A DNA stretch of 64,000 bases from Gallalistipes aquisgranensis (lineage in GTDB: Bacteria; Bacteroidota; Bacteroidia; Bacteroidales; Rikenellaceae): assembly GCF_014982715.1 (NCBI RefSeq), contig NZ_JADCJY010000001.1:806001-870000 (forward strand), written 5' to 3'. Under the pieces are notes generated by a model. It had not been told where the DNA came from. It searched no databases and saw nothing but the letters and a program-made list of their open reading frames with translations. Both the position numbers and the translations under genes were made by a program. This document shows positions 8,166 to 17,283 of the stretch, one piece after another; position 1 is the first letter of the stretch; every line of letters starts with the position of its first letter.

Positions 8166-9716
8166 TTATTTCGTGATCCTCTCCAGCCATTTGAGCATGG
8201 CGAGCATGGTGAACATCGAGATCAGACAGGCTGCCACGAAGACTACCCAAGTCGCCCAGATCGGAATATGCTCGTAAAGAATCGTCCCGATGAACAGGAG
8301 CTGGTTGCCGATGGCGGTCGCTCCCAGCCAGCAGCCCTGCATGATGCCCTGGTACTGGGGCGGGGCCACTTTCGAAACGAACGAGAGCCCCAGCGGACTG
8401 ATGAACAGTTCGGCGACGGTGAGGATGAAATAGGTGCCGATCAGCAACAGGGGCGTAACGCGGGCTGCGTCGGGCAGGCCGCCCATCGCCTTGACTTCAG
8501 CGGAGGTGGGCAGGCCGAACGATCCCAGAGCCATGACGATGAATGCGCAGGCGGCGATACCCATGCCGATGGCGATCTTCTTCGGGGTCGAGGGTTCTTT
8601 GCCCCGGGCCCGGAGCCAGCCGAAAAGGCCGATCACGATCGGCGTCAGGAAAACGACGAAGAAAGGATTGATCGACTGGAATATCTCCGCTCCGACCAGC
8701 CGGGTGAAGCCCAGGTTGATGTCGATCGCGCTGAGATTGGTGTAGTCATTGGCGAAGAAGGTGAGCGTGATGCCGTTCTGATGGAACGAGAACCAGAAGA
8801 AAATCACCACGGCGAATACCGAGAAAAGCGCGTAAAGGCGCTGTTTGATCTCTTTGGCATCCATCGGGGCGATGGTCTCGGCCGCGGAAGCTCCGCCATC
8901 CTTTTTCGGAGCGGCCTTCAGGGCCGGATCGGGGAAGCGACGTTTGTTGACGATGTAGATCGTCAGGGAGATCAGCATGGCTACGATGGCGGCTCCGAAA
9001 GCGTAGTGGAACCCGGTGTTGAACACGTCGAGGTAGTTGTTGACGAAAGCGCCCATATCGGCGGGAGCCGTTCCTCCGCTCACCTCGGCGGCCAGTCCCT
9101 GGAGACGTTCGGTGGCTTCGGGCGACAGATTGCCCTTCAGAAATCCGTGGCAGAGAGCGGGCAGGTCGGAATTGTAGGCCAGGTGGTGCAGTTTCAGCCA
9201 CCAGTTGCGCACGCCGATGGCGACGAACGGAGCGAAGAAACCGCCGATGTTGATGAACATGTAAAATATCTGGAAACCGGTATCCCGTTTGGCCGAGTAT
9301 TCGTTGTTGTCGTACATCTGGCCTACGAGTGCCTGCAGGTTGCCTTTGAACAGGCCGTTTCCGAAAGCGATCACGAGCAGTCCGCCGCAGGTCATGGCCA
9401 GGTAGAGGGCCAGGCTGGGAACCGGCGTGGGGGTCGGGATGGCGATCAGGAAATAGCCGACGGTCATCAGCACCAGTCCCCAAAGGATCGTCCCCTTGTA
9501 GTTGCGGGTTTTGTCCGCGATGATACCCCCGACCAGGGCCAGCAGGTAGATCAGGGCGTAAAATACGGAATAGATTACGGCGGCGGGCGTCTTTTCCAGC
9601 CCGAATTTCGCCGTGAGGAACAGCGAAAGGATCGCCATCATGATGTAGAAGCCGAACCGTTCGCCCATGTTGGCCAAAGCGGCGGCGATCAGTCCCTTGG
9701 GGTGTCCTTTAAACAT
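8166..9716 (-). CDS. POT-family proton-dependent di/tripeptide transporter
   Basis: A 516-residue inner-membrane protein of the major facilitator superfamily, POT/PTR branch, importing small peptides with protons. The first 200 residues show the POT pattern: AALANMGERFGFYIMMAIL in helix 1 (the ExxERFxYY-type motif, here ERFGFY), GGIIADKTRNYKGTILWG in the helix 2-3 loop, and FQIFYMFINIGGFFAPF, the PTR signature, near residue 150. About 12-14 hydrophobic segments are visible, with a long loop near residues 200-230 and a cytoplasmic KKDGGASAAE linker near 285. Start chosen at 9716 (MFKGHPKGL). A -7 box TACTTTTG lies upstream and a terminator downstream, so it is a single-gene unit. Confidence 0.93.
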   Translation of the reverse strand: MFKGHPKGLIAAALANMGERFGFYIMMAILSLFLTAKFGLEKTPAAVIYSVFYALIYLLALVGGIIADKTRNYKGTILWGLVLMTVGYFLIAIPTPTPVPSLALYLAMTCGGLLVIAFGNGLFKGNLQALVGQMYDNNEYSAKRDTGFQIFYMFINIGGFFAPFVAIGVRNWWLKLHHLAYNSDLPALCHGFLKGNLSPEATERLQGLAAEVSGGTAPADMGAFVNNYLDVFNTGFHYAFGAAIVAMLISLTIYIVNKRRFPDPALKAAPKKDGGASAAETIAPMDAKEIKQRLYALFSVFAVVIFFWFSFHQNGITLTFFANDYTNLSAIDINLGFTRLVGAEIFQSINPFFVVFLTPIVIGLFGWLRARGKEPSTPKKIAIGMGIAACAFIVMALGSFGLPTSAEVKAMGGLPDAARVTPLLLIGTYFILTVAELFISPLGLSFVSKVAPPQYQGIMQGCWLGATAIGNQLLFIGTILYEHIPIWATWVVFVAACLISMFTMLAMLKWLERITK

Positions 9717-9771
9717 ACAGAAGCGGTGTTTTGTTCAGGTTAATAAATGGTGATTTTTATACTTGTGTCCA

Positions 9772-9779
9772 CAAAAGTA
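9772..9779 (-). promoter_or_regulatory. -7 box of the peptide transporter gene
   Basis: The minus strand reads TACTTTTG, a TAnnTTTG match, 56 bases before the ATG at 9716. The 110 bases between this gene and the glycogen branching enzyme are AT-rich and carry divergent promoters. Confidence 0.55.
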
Positions 9780-9856
9780 GGATAATTTTTTACTTTTTTG
9801 TCGGTTGACGCTAAATTTTGATTAACTTTCCTTGCCTAATTGATGATTGATCTCTC

Positions 9857-11887
9857 ATGGAAAACAACGATACGGAATTACGCATGGTAAAGGACGATCC
9901 GTGGCTGGAGCCCGTGGCCGGGGAGTTGGGGTACCGCCGCAGGCTCTATCTCGACCGCCTGGCGGAGATGGAGCGCGGAGCCGGATCGCTGGTGGATTTC
10001 GCCAACGGATACCGTTGGTTCGGTTTCCAGCGGGACGATGCGGCAAAAGGGTGGTGGTTCCGCGAATGGCTGCCGGGTGCGCAGGACGTCTACCTGTTCG
10101 GTGAGTTCAACGGCTGGCAGCGTACGGAGGTGCCGCTGGAAAAGGGCGCGGACGGAGTGTGGACGGTTTTCCTGTCCGATGAAAAATACGCAGGGAGGCT
10201 GGTACACGGCAGTCTGGTCAAGATGCTGGTGCATGGCGACAACGGCTGGCTGGAGCGGATTCCGTCCTATATCCGCCGGGTGGTGCAGGACGAGCGGACG
10301 AAGGATTTCTGCGGGCAGTTCTGGAATCCGGAACCTTTCGATTGGGGCGGTGACGATTTCGATATTTCGAAAAACGGCAGTCTGCTGATTTACGAGGCCC
10401 ATGTAGGCATGGCCCAGGAGGAGGAGCGAGTCGGAACCTACCGGGAGTTCGCCCGCAACGTACTGCCCCGAATCAAGAAACTGGGGTACAATACCGTGCA
10501 ACTGATGGCCGTGGCCGAGCATCCTTATTACGGCAGTTTCGGTTATCATGTCTCCAGCTTTTTCGCTGCATCTTCGCGGTTCGGCACTCCGGAAGACCTC
10601 AAGGCGCTGATAAAGAAGGCGCACGGCATGGGGCTCGCCGTCATTATGGATCTGGTACAGGCCCACTATGTGAAAAACGTCAACGAAGGGCTCAATGAAC
10701 TGGACGGTACGGATCATCTCTATTCGCCGCCGGGAGAGGCGGGCAACCAGCCTTACTGGGACTCGAAACTGTTCGACTACGGGAAGGGGCAGGTGCAGCA
10801 TTTCCTGCTTTCGAACGTGAAATATTGGCTGGACGAGTTTCATTTCGACGGTTTCCGTTTCGACGGGGTGACTTCCATGATCTACTACCATCACGGGTAC
10901 ACGGAGTTCGATAGCCGAGAGAAGTATTTCGACGGTTCGGTGAACCGCGATGCGCTGACCTATCTGACGCTGGCCAACCGGCTGGTGCACGATTTCCGCC
11001 CGCAGGCCGTGACCATCGCCGAGGATGTGAGCGGCATGCCGGGCATGTGTATCCCGATTCCCGACGGCGGCGTGGGATTCGATTACCGGCTGGGAATGGC
11101 GGTCCCCGATTTCTGGATACGGCTGCTCAAAGAGGTTCCGGACGAGGAGTGGAACATCTGGGAGATATGGAACATCCTGACCGACCGTTTGCCCCAGGTG
11201 AAGACGGTGGCTTACGCCGAGTCGCACGACCAGGCGCTGGTGGGAGATAAGACCATAGCCTTCCGGTTGATGGACAAGGAGATGTACACGGATATGAACC
11301 GGGCCTGCCGGAATATCGTCGTCGAGCGGGGAATGGCCCTGCACAAGATGATCCGGCTGGTGACGATTTCACTGGGCGGGCAGGCTTATCTGAATTTCAT
11401 GGGCAACGAATTCGGACATCCGGAGTGGATCGACTTTCCCCGGGAAGGCAACGGGTGGAGCTATGCCCATGCCCGCAGGTTATGGAGTCTGGCGGAAAAC
11501 CCTTTTCTCCGGTACAGCTATCTGAACGAGTTCGACCGGGCCATGCTCCGGATGGTGAAACGCTATGGTGTGCTGGACGACGGTTATGCCTACAACCGGT
11601 TGATGGACGGCGAGAATAAGACGATGGCGTTCAGCCACGGGGACCTGCTGTTCGTTTTCAACTGGCATCCGGACCGCAGCCTGCCCGACTATGCGGTGCC
11701 GGTGCCCGAGCCCGGAAAATATAGGGTGGTGCTCTCGACCGACTCGGAAAAGTTCGGAGGATCGGGACGGCAGGACGAGTCAGTCGCACACTTTTCCTAT
11801 CCCGTGACGGATGCGGAGGGACACATAAGTCATTTGATGAAAATCTATAATATTTGCAGAACAGCGACGGTTTTTAAAAAAATGTAA
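9857..11887 (+). CDS. glgB: 1,4-alpha-glucan (glycogen) branching enzyme
   Basis: A 676-residue GH13 enzyme that cuts alpha-1,4-glucan chains and reattaches them by alpha-1,6 bonds, building glycogen branches. An N-terminal CBM48-like domain (WFREWLPGAQDVYLFGEFNGW) near residues 65-90 precedes the catalytic barrel. The four GH13 regions are visible: VIMDLVQAHYVKN near 262, GFRFDGVTSM with the nucleophile Asp near 335, TIAEDVSGMP with the acid/base Glu near 390, and AESHDQ near 455. FMGNEFGHPEW near 515 matches the eukaryote-like branching enzyme group (GH13_8) rather than the proteobacterial GlgB. The gene stands alone; the next gene has its own promoter. A possible -7 box TAACTTTC lies at 9822-9829. 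Confidence 0.93.
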   Translation: MENNDTELRMVKDDPWLEPVAGELGYRRRLYLDRLAEMERGAGSLVDFANGYRWFGFQRDDAAKGWWFREWLPGAQDVYLFGEFNGWQRTEVPLEKGADGVWTVFLSDEKYAGRLVHGSLVKMLVHGDNGWLERIPSYIRRVVQDERTKDFCGQFWNPEPFDWGGDDFDISKNGSLLIYEAHVGMAQEEERVGTYREFARNVLPRIKKLGYNTVQLMAVAEHPYYGSFGYHVSSFFAASSRFGTPEDLKALIKKAHGMGLAVIMDLVQAHYVKNVNEGLNELDGTDHLYSPPGEAGNQPYWDSKLFDYGKGQVQHFLLSNVKYWLDEFHFDGFRFDGVTSMIYYHHGYTEFDSREKYFDGSVNRDALTYLTLANRLVHDFRPQAVTIAEDVSGMPGMCIPIPDGGVGFDYRLGMAVPDFWIRLLKEVPDEEWNIWEIWNILTDRLPQVKTVAYAESHDQALVGDKTIAFRLMDKEMYTDMNRACRNIVVERGMALHKMIRLVTISLGGQAYLNFMGNEFGHPEWIDFPREGNGWSYAHARRLWSLAENPFLRYSYLNEFDRAMLRMVKRYGVLDDGYAYNRLMDGENKTMAFSHGDLLFVFNWHPDRSLPDYAVPVPEPGKYRVVLSTDSEKFGGSGRQDESVAHFSYPVTDAEGHISHLMKIYNICRTATVFKKM

Positions 11888-11927
11888 AAAATCTTAAACG
11901 GTTTTCGGTTTTTCGTTAAAGATTCGT

Positions 11928-11935
11928 TACATTTG
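11928..11935 (+). promoter_or_regulatory. -7 box of the small membrane protein gene, possibly also serving nuo
   Basis: TACATTTG matches the Bacteroidota -7 consensus 15 bases before the ATG at 11950. No equally good -7 box is visible directly before nuoA, so transcripts from here may read on into the complex I operon. Confidence 0.55.
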
Positions 11936-11949
11936 TGGCCTCGAAATCT

Positions 11950-12342
11950 ATGAAGAAGGCCGTTGTATATTATGTGCTGACCGTTTTGTCGCTGCTGCTG
12001 ACCGTCTCTCACCTGCAGGGGGTGCGGATCGGCGGGTCGTATGTTCCCGTATCGGAAGTGGACGCCGTATCCGTTCTGTTCCAGCAGAATTTACCGGGAG
12101 CCGGGGCAGTCGTCTTTTCGACGCTGTTGCGCGGTAACGACCTGGAAAATTCCTCGGGGACGGCTGCTCCTACGGCCCCTGTCGTAGCTTTCGGTGTCCG
12201 TTTTCCTGTCTGGGCGGCGCGCAGTCTTTGTCATGTATCCGACGAGGATGAAGACGCTTTCCGCGTATCGGATGCGTCCGCAGTGTCGGATGTCGTCCGG
12301 ACATTGCGCTATGTTTACGCGTTGGGGGAGATTATCATTTAG
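11950..12342 (+). CDS. Hypothetical small membrane-anchored protein
   Basis: A 130-residue protein I do not recognise. The N-terminus (KKAVVYYVLTVLSLLLTVSH) is a signal sequence or single membrane anchor. The rest is a soluble domain with a low-complexity SSGTAAPTAP stretch near residues 68-77, an acidic DEDED patch near 100 and a hydrophobic end. There is no lipobox. I chose the ATG at 11950 over the in-frame GTG at 11935 because the GTG is part of the -7 box. It lies 100 bases upstream of nuoA on the same strand. The hairpin in between might attenuate rather than stop transcription, so a link with complex I is possible but unproven. Confidence 0.6.
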   Translation: MKKAVVYYVLTVLSLLLTVSHLQGVRIGGSYVPVSEVDAVSVLFQQNLPGAGAVVFSTLLRGNDLENSSGTAAPTAPVVAFGVRFPVWAARSLCHVSDEDEDAFRVSDASAVSDVVRTLRYVYALGEIII

Positions 12343-12360
12343 CCTGTACCGTTTCCTGTG

Positions 12361-12392
12361 CCGTTTCCGTTATCGGGAACGGTGTCGTTTTT
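12361..12392 (+). terminator. Possible terminator or attenuator before nuoA
   Basis: CCGTTTCC (12361-12368) pairs with GGGAACGG (12375-12382) with one G-T pair and a 6-base loop. A T-rich run follows after TGTCG. The imperfect tail makes full termination uncertain. Confidence 0.5.
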
Positions 12393-12444
12393 ATGGTGGG
12401 ATAGGAATTTGAAATACATTAAAATAAATTAGGAATTAAGTAGT

Positions 12445-12795
12445 ATGAATCTGACACTGTTTGTCGTCGTTCTGATTACGGCCATCGCACTGGTTGCGAT
12501 CGCGCTCGGAATCGCCCGATTGATCTCGCCCCGCTCGTTCAATAAACAGAAGGGCGAGGCGTACGAGTGCGGTATTCCGACGCGGGGACGTTCGTGGATG
12601 CAGTTCAAGGTGGGGTATTACCTGTTCGCCATCCTCTTCCTGATGTTCGACGTGGAGGCCGTGTTCCTCTTTCCCTGGGCGGTGATCGTGCAGGATGTGG
12701 GAGTGATGGGGCTCGTGAACGTCATTTTCTTTATCGTGATTCTTGCGTTGGGCCTTGCCTACGCATGGAAGAAAGGAGCGCTGGAATGGAAATAG
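12445..12795 (+). CDS. nuoA: NADH-quinone oxidoreductase subunit A
   Basis: A 116-residue membrane subunit of respiratory complex I, at the junction of the membrane and peripheral arms. It has three hydrophobic segments. The family signature lies in the first loop ([18 protein letters not shown], with the conserved YECGI) and is followed by [21 protein letters not shown], where the Asp and Glu of helix 2 are conserved. Its last 10 bases overlap the nuoB start, showing translational coupling. It is the first gene of the ten-gene nuo operon. Confidence 0.96.
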   Translation: MNLTLFVVVLITAIALVAIALGIARLISPRSFNKQKGEAYECGIPTRGRSWMQFKVGYYLFAILFLMFDVEAVFLFPWAVIVQDVGVMGLVNVIFFIVILALGLAYAWKKGALEWK

Positions 12796-13373
12796 CGAAG
12801 CCCAAAATCAAGTCGATGAAGTACGAGGACTTCAACGACAACGAATATCTGGAGGAACTCCGCAAGGGCGGTGTGGATGTGATGATCGGCAAGTTGGACG
12901 AACTCATCAATTGGGGCCGGTCCAATTCGGTGTGGCCCCTCACCTTCGCAACGAGTTGTTGCGGTATCGAGTTCATGGCGGTCGGTGCGGCCCGTTACGA
13001 CTTCGCCCGGTTCGGGTTCGAGGTGACGCGGGCCAGTCCGCGCCAGGCCGATGTGATCGTGGTGGCCGGAACCATCGTGCACAAGATGGCTCCGGTGCTC
13101 AAGCGTCTGTACGATCAGATGGCCGAGCCGAAATACGTGATAGCGATGGGCGGGTGCGCCATTTCGGGCGGTCCGTTCAAGAAGTCCTATCATGTGGTGC
13201 GCGGTGTGGATACGATTATTCCCGTGGATGTCTATGTGCCGGGTTGTCCTCCGCGGCCCGAGGCACTGTTGTACGGGATGATGCAGTTGCAGCGTAAAAT
13301 AAAAGTGGAGCGTTTCTTCGGCGTTGTGAACCACAAACAGCCCAAGAGCGAAAACCCCGATAACGAGAAATAA
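12786..13373 (+). CDS. nuoB: NADH-quinone oxidoreductase subunit B
   Basis: A 195-residue peripheral-arm subunit that carries cluster N2, the last 4Fe-4S centre before quinone. The four cysteine ligands are visible: C58 and C59 ([11 protein letters not shown]), C124 (GGCAISGG) and C154 (VPGCPPRPE). The ATG at 12786 overlaps the end of nuoA by 10 bases; a longer open frame upstream is only overlap with nuoA in another frame. The next gene starts 2 bases after the stop. A C-terminal tail of about 15 residues ([12 protein letters not shown]) is charged and probably disordered. Confidence 0.97.
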   Translation: MEIAKPKIKSMKYEDFNDNEYLEELRKGGVDVMIGKLDELINWGRSNSVWPLTFATSCCGIEFMAVGAARYDFARFGFEVTRASPRQADVIVVAGTIVHKMAPVLKRLYDQMAEPKYVIAMGGCAISGGPFKKSYHVVRGVDTIIPVDVYVPGCPPRPEALLYGMMQLQRKIKVERFFGVVNHKQPKSENPDNEK

Positions 13374-13375
13374 AG

Positions 13376-15004
13376 ATGGAGAAGATCAAAAACAGAATCC
13401 TCGAAGAGGTTCCCGATGCGGTCGTCGTTTCGGAAACGCCTCTGACGGTCTCCGTTCCGCCTTTGGCGTTTCACGCTCTGGCGCGGAGACTGCATGACGA
13501 CGGGGATATGCGGTTCGACTATCTGGTCTGCATGACGGGTGTCGACGAAGGCGATGCGCTGGGGGTGGTCTATCACCTGCGTTCGACCGTACACGGTCAT
13601 GAACTCGTGCTGAGGACTTCGGCTGCGGAACGGGAGAATCCCGAACTGGCCAGCGTTTCGGATATTTGGGCCACGGCCAATCTGAACGAGCGCGAGGTAT
13701 TCGACTTTTTCGGCATCCACTTCATCAATCACCCCGACATGCGCCGGTTGTTCCTGCGAAACGACTGGGTGGGATATCCCCTCCGAAAGGATTACGACGC
13801 CAGCGAGACGGTCAATCCCGTGCGGCTGGAGAGCGAGGAGACACTGGATGTGGCCCCTGCTTACGAAGCGGGGCGGGAAGGCGAGGTGGAGGAGACGGAG
13901 CACGTGCTCTTCGAAGAGGGGGAATATGTGGTGAACATCGGCCCCCAGCATCCGGCTACCCACGGGGTTCTTCGGTTCCGCGTGCAGCTCGACGGCGAGA
14001 TCGTGCGCAAGGTGGACGTGAACTGCGGATATATTCACCGCGGTATCGAAAAAATGTGCGAAAGCCTCACCTATCCGCAGACCCTGGCCCTGACCGACCG
14101 GCTCGACTACCTTTCGGCGCATCAGAACCGTCATGCGCTCTGCCTTTGCATCGAAGATGCGCTGCAGATCGAAGTGCCGGAACGGGTGAAGTACATCCGT
14201 ACGATCATGGACGAACTGACGCGCCTGCAGTCGCACCTGCTCTTCTGGTCGACCTTCTGTATGGACCTCGGTGCACTGACGGCGTTCTTCTACGGATTCC
14301 GCGACCGGGAGAAGATTCTGGACATGTTCGAGGAGACCTGCGGCGGCCGACTGATCATGAATTACAATGTGATCGGCGGGGTGATGCAGGACATTCATCC
14401 CAATCTGGTGCATCGGATCAAGGATTTCATCAAATATCTGCCGCCGATGCTGAAAGAGTATCATGAGGTGTTTACCGGTAATGTCATCGCCCAGCAACGG
14501 ATGAAGGGAATCGGACTGCTGAGCAGGGAGGATGCCATCTCCTATGGAGTGACCGGGCCCTCGGGACGTGCGTCGGGCTGGGCCTGCGATGTGCGGAAAC
14601 TGCATCCTTACGGCGTGTACGATAAGGTCGATTTCCGGGAGATTGTCCGGGAGGACGGTGATGTGTTCGGCCGGTACATGGTGCGCATGGAGGAGATCCT
14701 GCAGTCGCTGCACATTCTGGAGCAACTGGTGGACAATATTCCCGCAGGGGATTTCGCCGTGAAGACCAAGCCCATTATCCGGTTGCCGGAAGGAAACTAT
14801 TTCCGCAGTGTGGAGGCCAGCCGGGGAGAGTTCGGGGTCTATATCGAGAGCCGTGGGGACAAATTCCCGTATCGTCTGAAGTTCCGTTCGCCGGGTCTGC
14901 CGCTCGTTTCGGTCGTGGACTCCCTGGCGCGGGACGGAAAGATCGCCGACCTCATTGCTGTCGGAGGTTCGCTCGATTACGTCGTTCCCGACATCGACCG
15001 TTGA
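13376..15004 (+). CDS. nuoCD: Fused NADH-quinone oxidoreductase subunits C and D
   Basis: A 542-residue fusion of the NuoC and NuoD subunits, which together build the quinone-site side of the peripheral arm. Residues 1 to about 140 are NuoC-like (LNEREVFDFFGIHFINHPDMRRLFLRNDW, then YPLRKDY). NuoD begins near residue 180 with NIGPQHPATHGVLRF, continues through the Glu/Asp-rich CGYIHRGIEKM and LTDRLDYLSAHQN, and ends with the conserved DFVVPDIDR-type sequence (here DYVVPDIDR). The linker of about 35 acidic residues is short. The fusion is common in Bacteroidota and also known from E. coli. After it, a 200-base untranslated gap occupies the place where nuoE, F and G would lie in 14-gene operons. 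Confidence 0.96.
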   Translation: MEKIKNRILEEVPDAVVVSETPLTVSVPPLAFHALARRLHDDGDMRFDYLVCMTGVDEGDALGVVYHLRSTVHGHELVLRTSAAERENPELASVSDIWATANLNEREVFDFFGIHFINHPDMRRLFLRNDWVGYPLRKDYDASETVNPVRLESEETLDVAPAYEAGREGEVEETEHVLFEEGEYVVNIGPQHPATHGVLRFRVQLDGEIVRKVDVNCGYIHRGIEKMCESLTYPQTLALTDRLDYLSAHQNRHALCLCIEDALQIEVPERVKYIRTIMDELTRLQSHLLFWSTFCMDLGALTAFFYGFRDREKILDMFEETCGGRLIMNYNVIGGVMQDIHPNLVHRIKDFIKYLPPMLKEYHEVFTGNVIAQQRMKGIGLLSREDAISYGVTGPSGRASGWACDVRKLHPYGVYDKVDFREIVREDGDVFGRYMVRMEEILQSLHILEQLVDNIPAGDFAVKTKPIIRLPEGNYFRSVEASRGEFGVYIESRGDKFPYRLKFRSPGLPLVSVVDSLARDGKIADLIAVGGSLDYVVPDIDR

Positions 15005-15204
15005 CGGCGGCTGAACAGGTTTATTAGAAAAAGACAGAGTGGCCGGCTTGTCTTCCCCGGTCCGTTATGATCCCCACAAGGGGGAGAGGGATGCGCGGGA
15101 AGGAGGCTATGCCGCTGAATACATAAAACGGGTCTTTCCCCGCCGGTCTGCGGGAGTCGCGGATCGGAAAGGACGGAAGACTGTAAACCACAACGAAAAA
15201 TTTT
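15005..15204 (+). promoter_or_regulatory. Structured untranslated gap between nuoCD and nuoH
   Basis: This 200-base stretch has no credible reading frame. Hairpins readable by eye are CCCC-ACAA-GGGG (15072-15083), GTCTTTCC with GGAAAGGAC (15132-15139 with 15166-15174, one bulge), and CTTCCC with GGGAAG (15052-15057 with 15097-15102). GGTTT (15018-15022) and AAACC (15185-15189) could close the whole element. In order it holds GCCGCTG (15111), GGGAG (15152) and AGACTGTAAACC (15178), which partly resemble the GCCACTG, GGGAAGGC and B12-box motifs of cobalamin riboswitches; the 5' half does not fit well. I call it a structured element of unknown function. Confidence 0.4.
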
Positions 15205-16281
15205 ATGTTTGATTTCGCAGTTGTAACAGAGTGGGTCGACGGGTTGCTCAGATCGTGGCTGCCCGAGTCGTGGGCGCTGCTGGCGGAGTTCTTCCTGATC
15301 GGGCTCTGCCTGTTGCTGGCCTATGCCGTGATCGCACTGGTGCTGATCTATGCCGAGCGGAAGATATGCGCTTTTTTCCAGTGCCGTCTCGGGCCTAACC
15401 GTGTCGGGCCGAAAGGAACGGTCCAAAGTGTGGCCGATATGTTCAAGATGCTCATCAAGGAACTGATCCAGGTGCGCCATGTAGACAACTTTCTTTTCAA
15501 TCTGGCCCCTTATATCGTCATCATCTCTTCGGTGCTGGCGTTCGGATGCATTCCCTATGCGAAAGGGCTGGAGATCATCGACTTCAATGTGGGTATCTTC
15601 TTCCTTTTGGCGGTTTCTTCGATCGGCATCGTGGGCATTCTGCTGGCCGGATGGTCGAGCAACAACAAGTATTCGCTGATCGGCGCCATGCGGAGCGGGG
15701 CCCAGATGATCAGTTACGAACTTTCGATCGGGCTGTCGATTCTCACGATGGTGGTGTTTTCGGGCAGCATGCAGCTTTCGACGATCGTGGAGAGCCAGGC
15801 CGACGGTTGGTTTCTTTTCCGGGGACACATTCCGGCCTTTATCGCTTTCGTAGTCTATCTGATCGCCGGTACGGCCGAGACCAACCGGGGGCCCTTCGAC
15901 CTGCCGGAAGCCGATTCGGAACTGACGGCCGGATACCATACGGAGTATTCGGGCATGCACTTCGGGTTCTTCTATCTGGCCGAGTATCTCAATATGTTCA
16001 TCGTCGCTTCCGTTGCGACCACGCTGTTCCTGGGAGGCTGGATGCCGTTGCATATTCCCGGCTGGGAAGGGTTCAACGCCGCGATGGACTGGATTCCGTC
16101 GATCTTCTGGTTCGTCGGCAAGGTGGCCGTGATCATCTTTATCATCATGTGGTTCAAATGGACGTTCCCCCGTTTGAGGATCGACCAGCTGCTGCGGCTT
16201 GAGTGGAAATACCTGTTGCCGCTGAACCTGTGCAACCTGCTGCTGATGGTGGTCGTGGTCGTGTTTAATCTGCATTTTTAA
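15205..16281 (+). CDS. nuoH: NADH-quinone oxidoreductase subunit H
   Basis: A 358-residue membrane subunit with about eight helices that forms the quinone channel entrance and contacts the peripheral arm. Family signatures are [25 protein letters not shown] near residue 50 (the conserved ERK and GPNR), [15 protein letters not shown] near 148, [23 protein letters not shown] near 230 (carboxylates of the quinone-proton path) and a C-terminal [23 protein letters not shown]. It follows the untranslated gap and precedes nuoI by 12 bases. Confidence 0.97.
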   Translation: MFDFAVVTEWVDGLLRSWLPESWALLAEFFLIGLCLLLAYAVIALVLIYAERKICAFFQCRLGPNRVGPKGTVQSVADMFKMLIKELIQVRHVDNFLFNLAPYIVIISSVLAFGCIPYAKGLEIIDFNVGIFFLLAVSSIGIVGILLAGWSSNNKYSLIGAMRSGAQMISYELSIGLSILTMVVFSGSMQLSTIVESQADGWFLFRGHIPAFIAFVVYLIAGTAETNRGPFDLPEADSELTAGYHTEYSGMHFGFFYLAEYLNMFIVASVATTLFLGGWMPLHIPGWEGFNAAMDWIPSIFWFVGKVAVIIFIIMWFKWTFPRLRIDQLLRLEWKYLLPLNLCNLLLMVVVVVFNLHF

Positions 16282-16293
16282 GGAGGGAGAGCC

Positions 16294-16767
16294 ATGAGTA
16301 ATAGTTTCACACGTTATATTTCGTCGTTCGGCCGAGGCCTCTGGTCGCTGCTCAAGGGAATGCGGCGTACAATCATCATCTTTTTCCGGAAGAAAACCAC
16401 AGAGTGCTATCCCGAGAACCGGGCCACGCTGGTCATTTCGGAGCGTTTCCGGGGCGAACTGGTCATGCCCCACGACGAGAACAACCAGCATAAGTGCGTG
16501 GCCTGCGGTATCTGCGAGATGAACTGCCCGAACGATACGATCCGTATCGAATCGGAAATCGTGGAGGATGAGAACGGAAAGAAAACCAAAGTGCTGCGCC
16601 GCTACAACTACGATCTGGGAAGCTGTCTGTTCTGCCAACTCTGCGTGCGGGGATGCCCCCATGGTGCGATAGAGTTCCGCAATACGTTCGAACATGCCGT
16701 TTTCACCCGGGGAAAGCTGGTCAAACAGCTCAACCGGGAGGGCTCAACTGTCGTTAAAAAGAAATAG
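16294..16767 (+). CDS. nuoI: NADH-quinone oxidoreductase subunit I
   Basis: A 157-residue peripheral-arm ferredoxin-like subunit holding two 4Fe-4S clusters (N6a and N6b). The cysteine ligands are C68, C71, C74 and C78 (CVACGICEMNCP) and C111, C114, C117 and C121 (CLFCQLCVRGCP). The N-terminal 35 residues are amphipathic, as expected for the part lying along the membrane arm. A charged insert (EDENGKKTKVLRRYNYD) separates the two motifs. The next gene, nuoJ, starts 2 bases after the stop. Confidence 0.97.
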   Translation: MSNSFTRYISSFGRGLWSLLKGMRRTIIIFFRKKTTECYPENRATLVISERFRGELVMPHDENNQHKCVACGICEMNCPNDTIRIESEIVEDENGKKTKVLRRYNYDLGSCLFCQLCVRGCPHGAIEFRNTFEHAVFTRGKLVKQLNREGSTVVKKK

Positions 16768-16769
16768 CC

Positions 16770-17279
16770 ATGGAAATATCACTTCAGGAAATCGTATTTT
16801 TTATACTGGCGGCAGTCATCGTGGTCTGCTCCGTGCTGGCCGTGACGACCAAGCGGATTCTCCGTTCGGCGACGCATCTGCTGTTCGTGCTGTTTGCGAC
16901 GGCGGGCATCTATTTCCAGCTCAACTACTCTTTTTGGGGAGCGGTCCAGCTGACGGTCTATGCCGGAGGTATCATCGTGCTGTATGTCTTTTCGATTCTG
17001 CTGACCAGTCCGGAAGGCGACCATGCAGAGAAGCTCAAACGGGGTAAATTCTTCGCCGGGCTGGTGGCTGCATTGGCGGGTGCCGCGATCTGCATCTTCC
17101 TGACCGTGACCCATCCGTTCGGCGCCTACCGTATCGCCGGAGGGGAAGTGCCGATGAAGGAGATCGGCCACGCGCTGATGGGGACCGGGCGTTATCAGTA
17201 TCTGTTGCCGTTCGAACTGATCAGCGTACTGCTGCTGGCCTGCATCGTCGGAGGAATCATGATCGCAAGAAAACGTTAG
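16770..17279 (+). CDS. nuoJ: NADH-quinone oxidoreductase subunit J
   Basis: A 169-residue membrane subunit of complex I with five hydrophobic helices. The conserved helix-3 stretch AVQLTVYAGGIIVLYVFSILLT (with the pi-bulge region YAGGI) near residues 58-79 identifies it. It lies between nuoI and nuoK with gaps of 2 and 4 bases and is surely co-transcribed. Confidence 0.95.
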   Translation: MEISLQEIVFFILAAVIVVCSVLAVTTKRILRSATHLLFVLFATAGIYFQLNYSFWGAVQLTVYAGGIIVLYVFSILLTSPEGDHAEKLKRGKFFAGLVAALAGAAICIFLTVTHPFGAYRIAGGEVPMKEIGHALMGTGRYQYLLPFELISVLLLACIVGGIMIARKR

Positions 17280-17283
17280 GAGT

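Noticed and set aside
12567-12785. 73-codon extension of nuoB
   Set aside because: It overlaps nuoA in another frame; the family start MEIAKPKIK at 12786 fits length and coupling.
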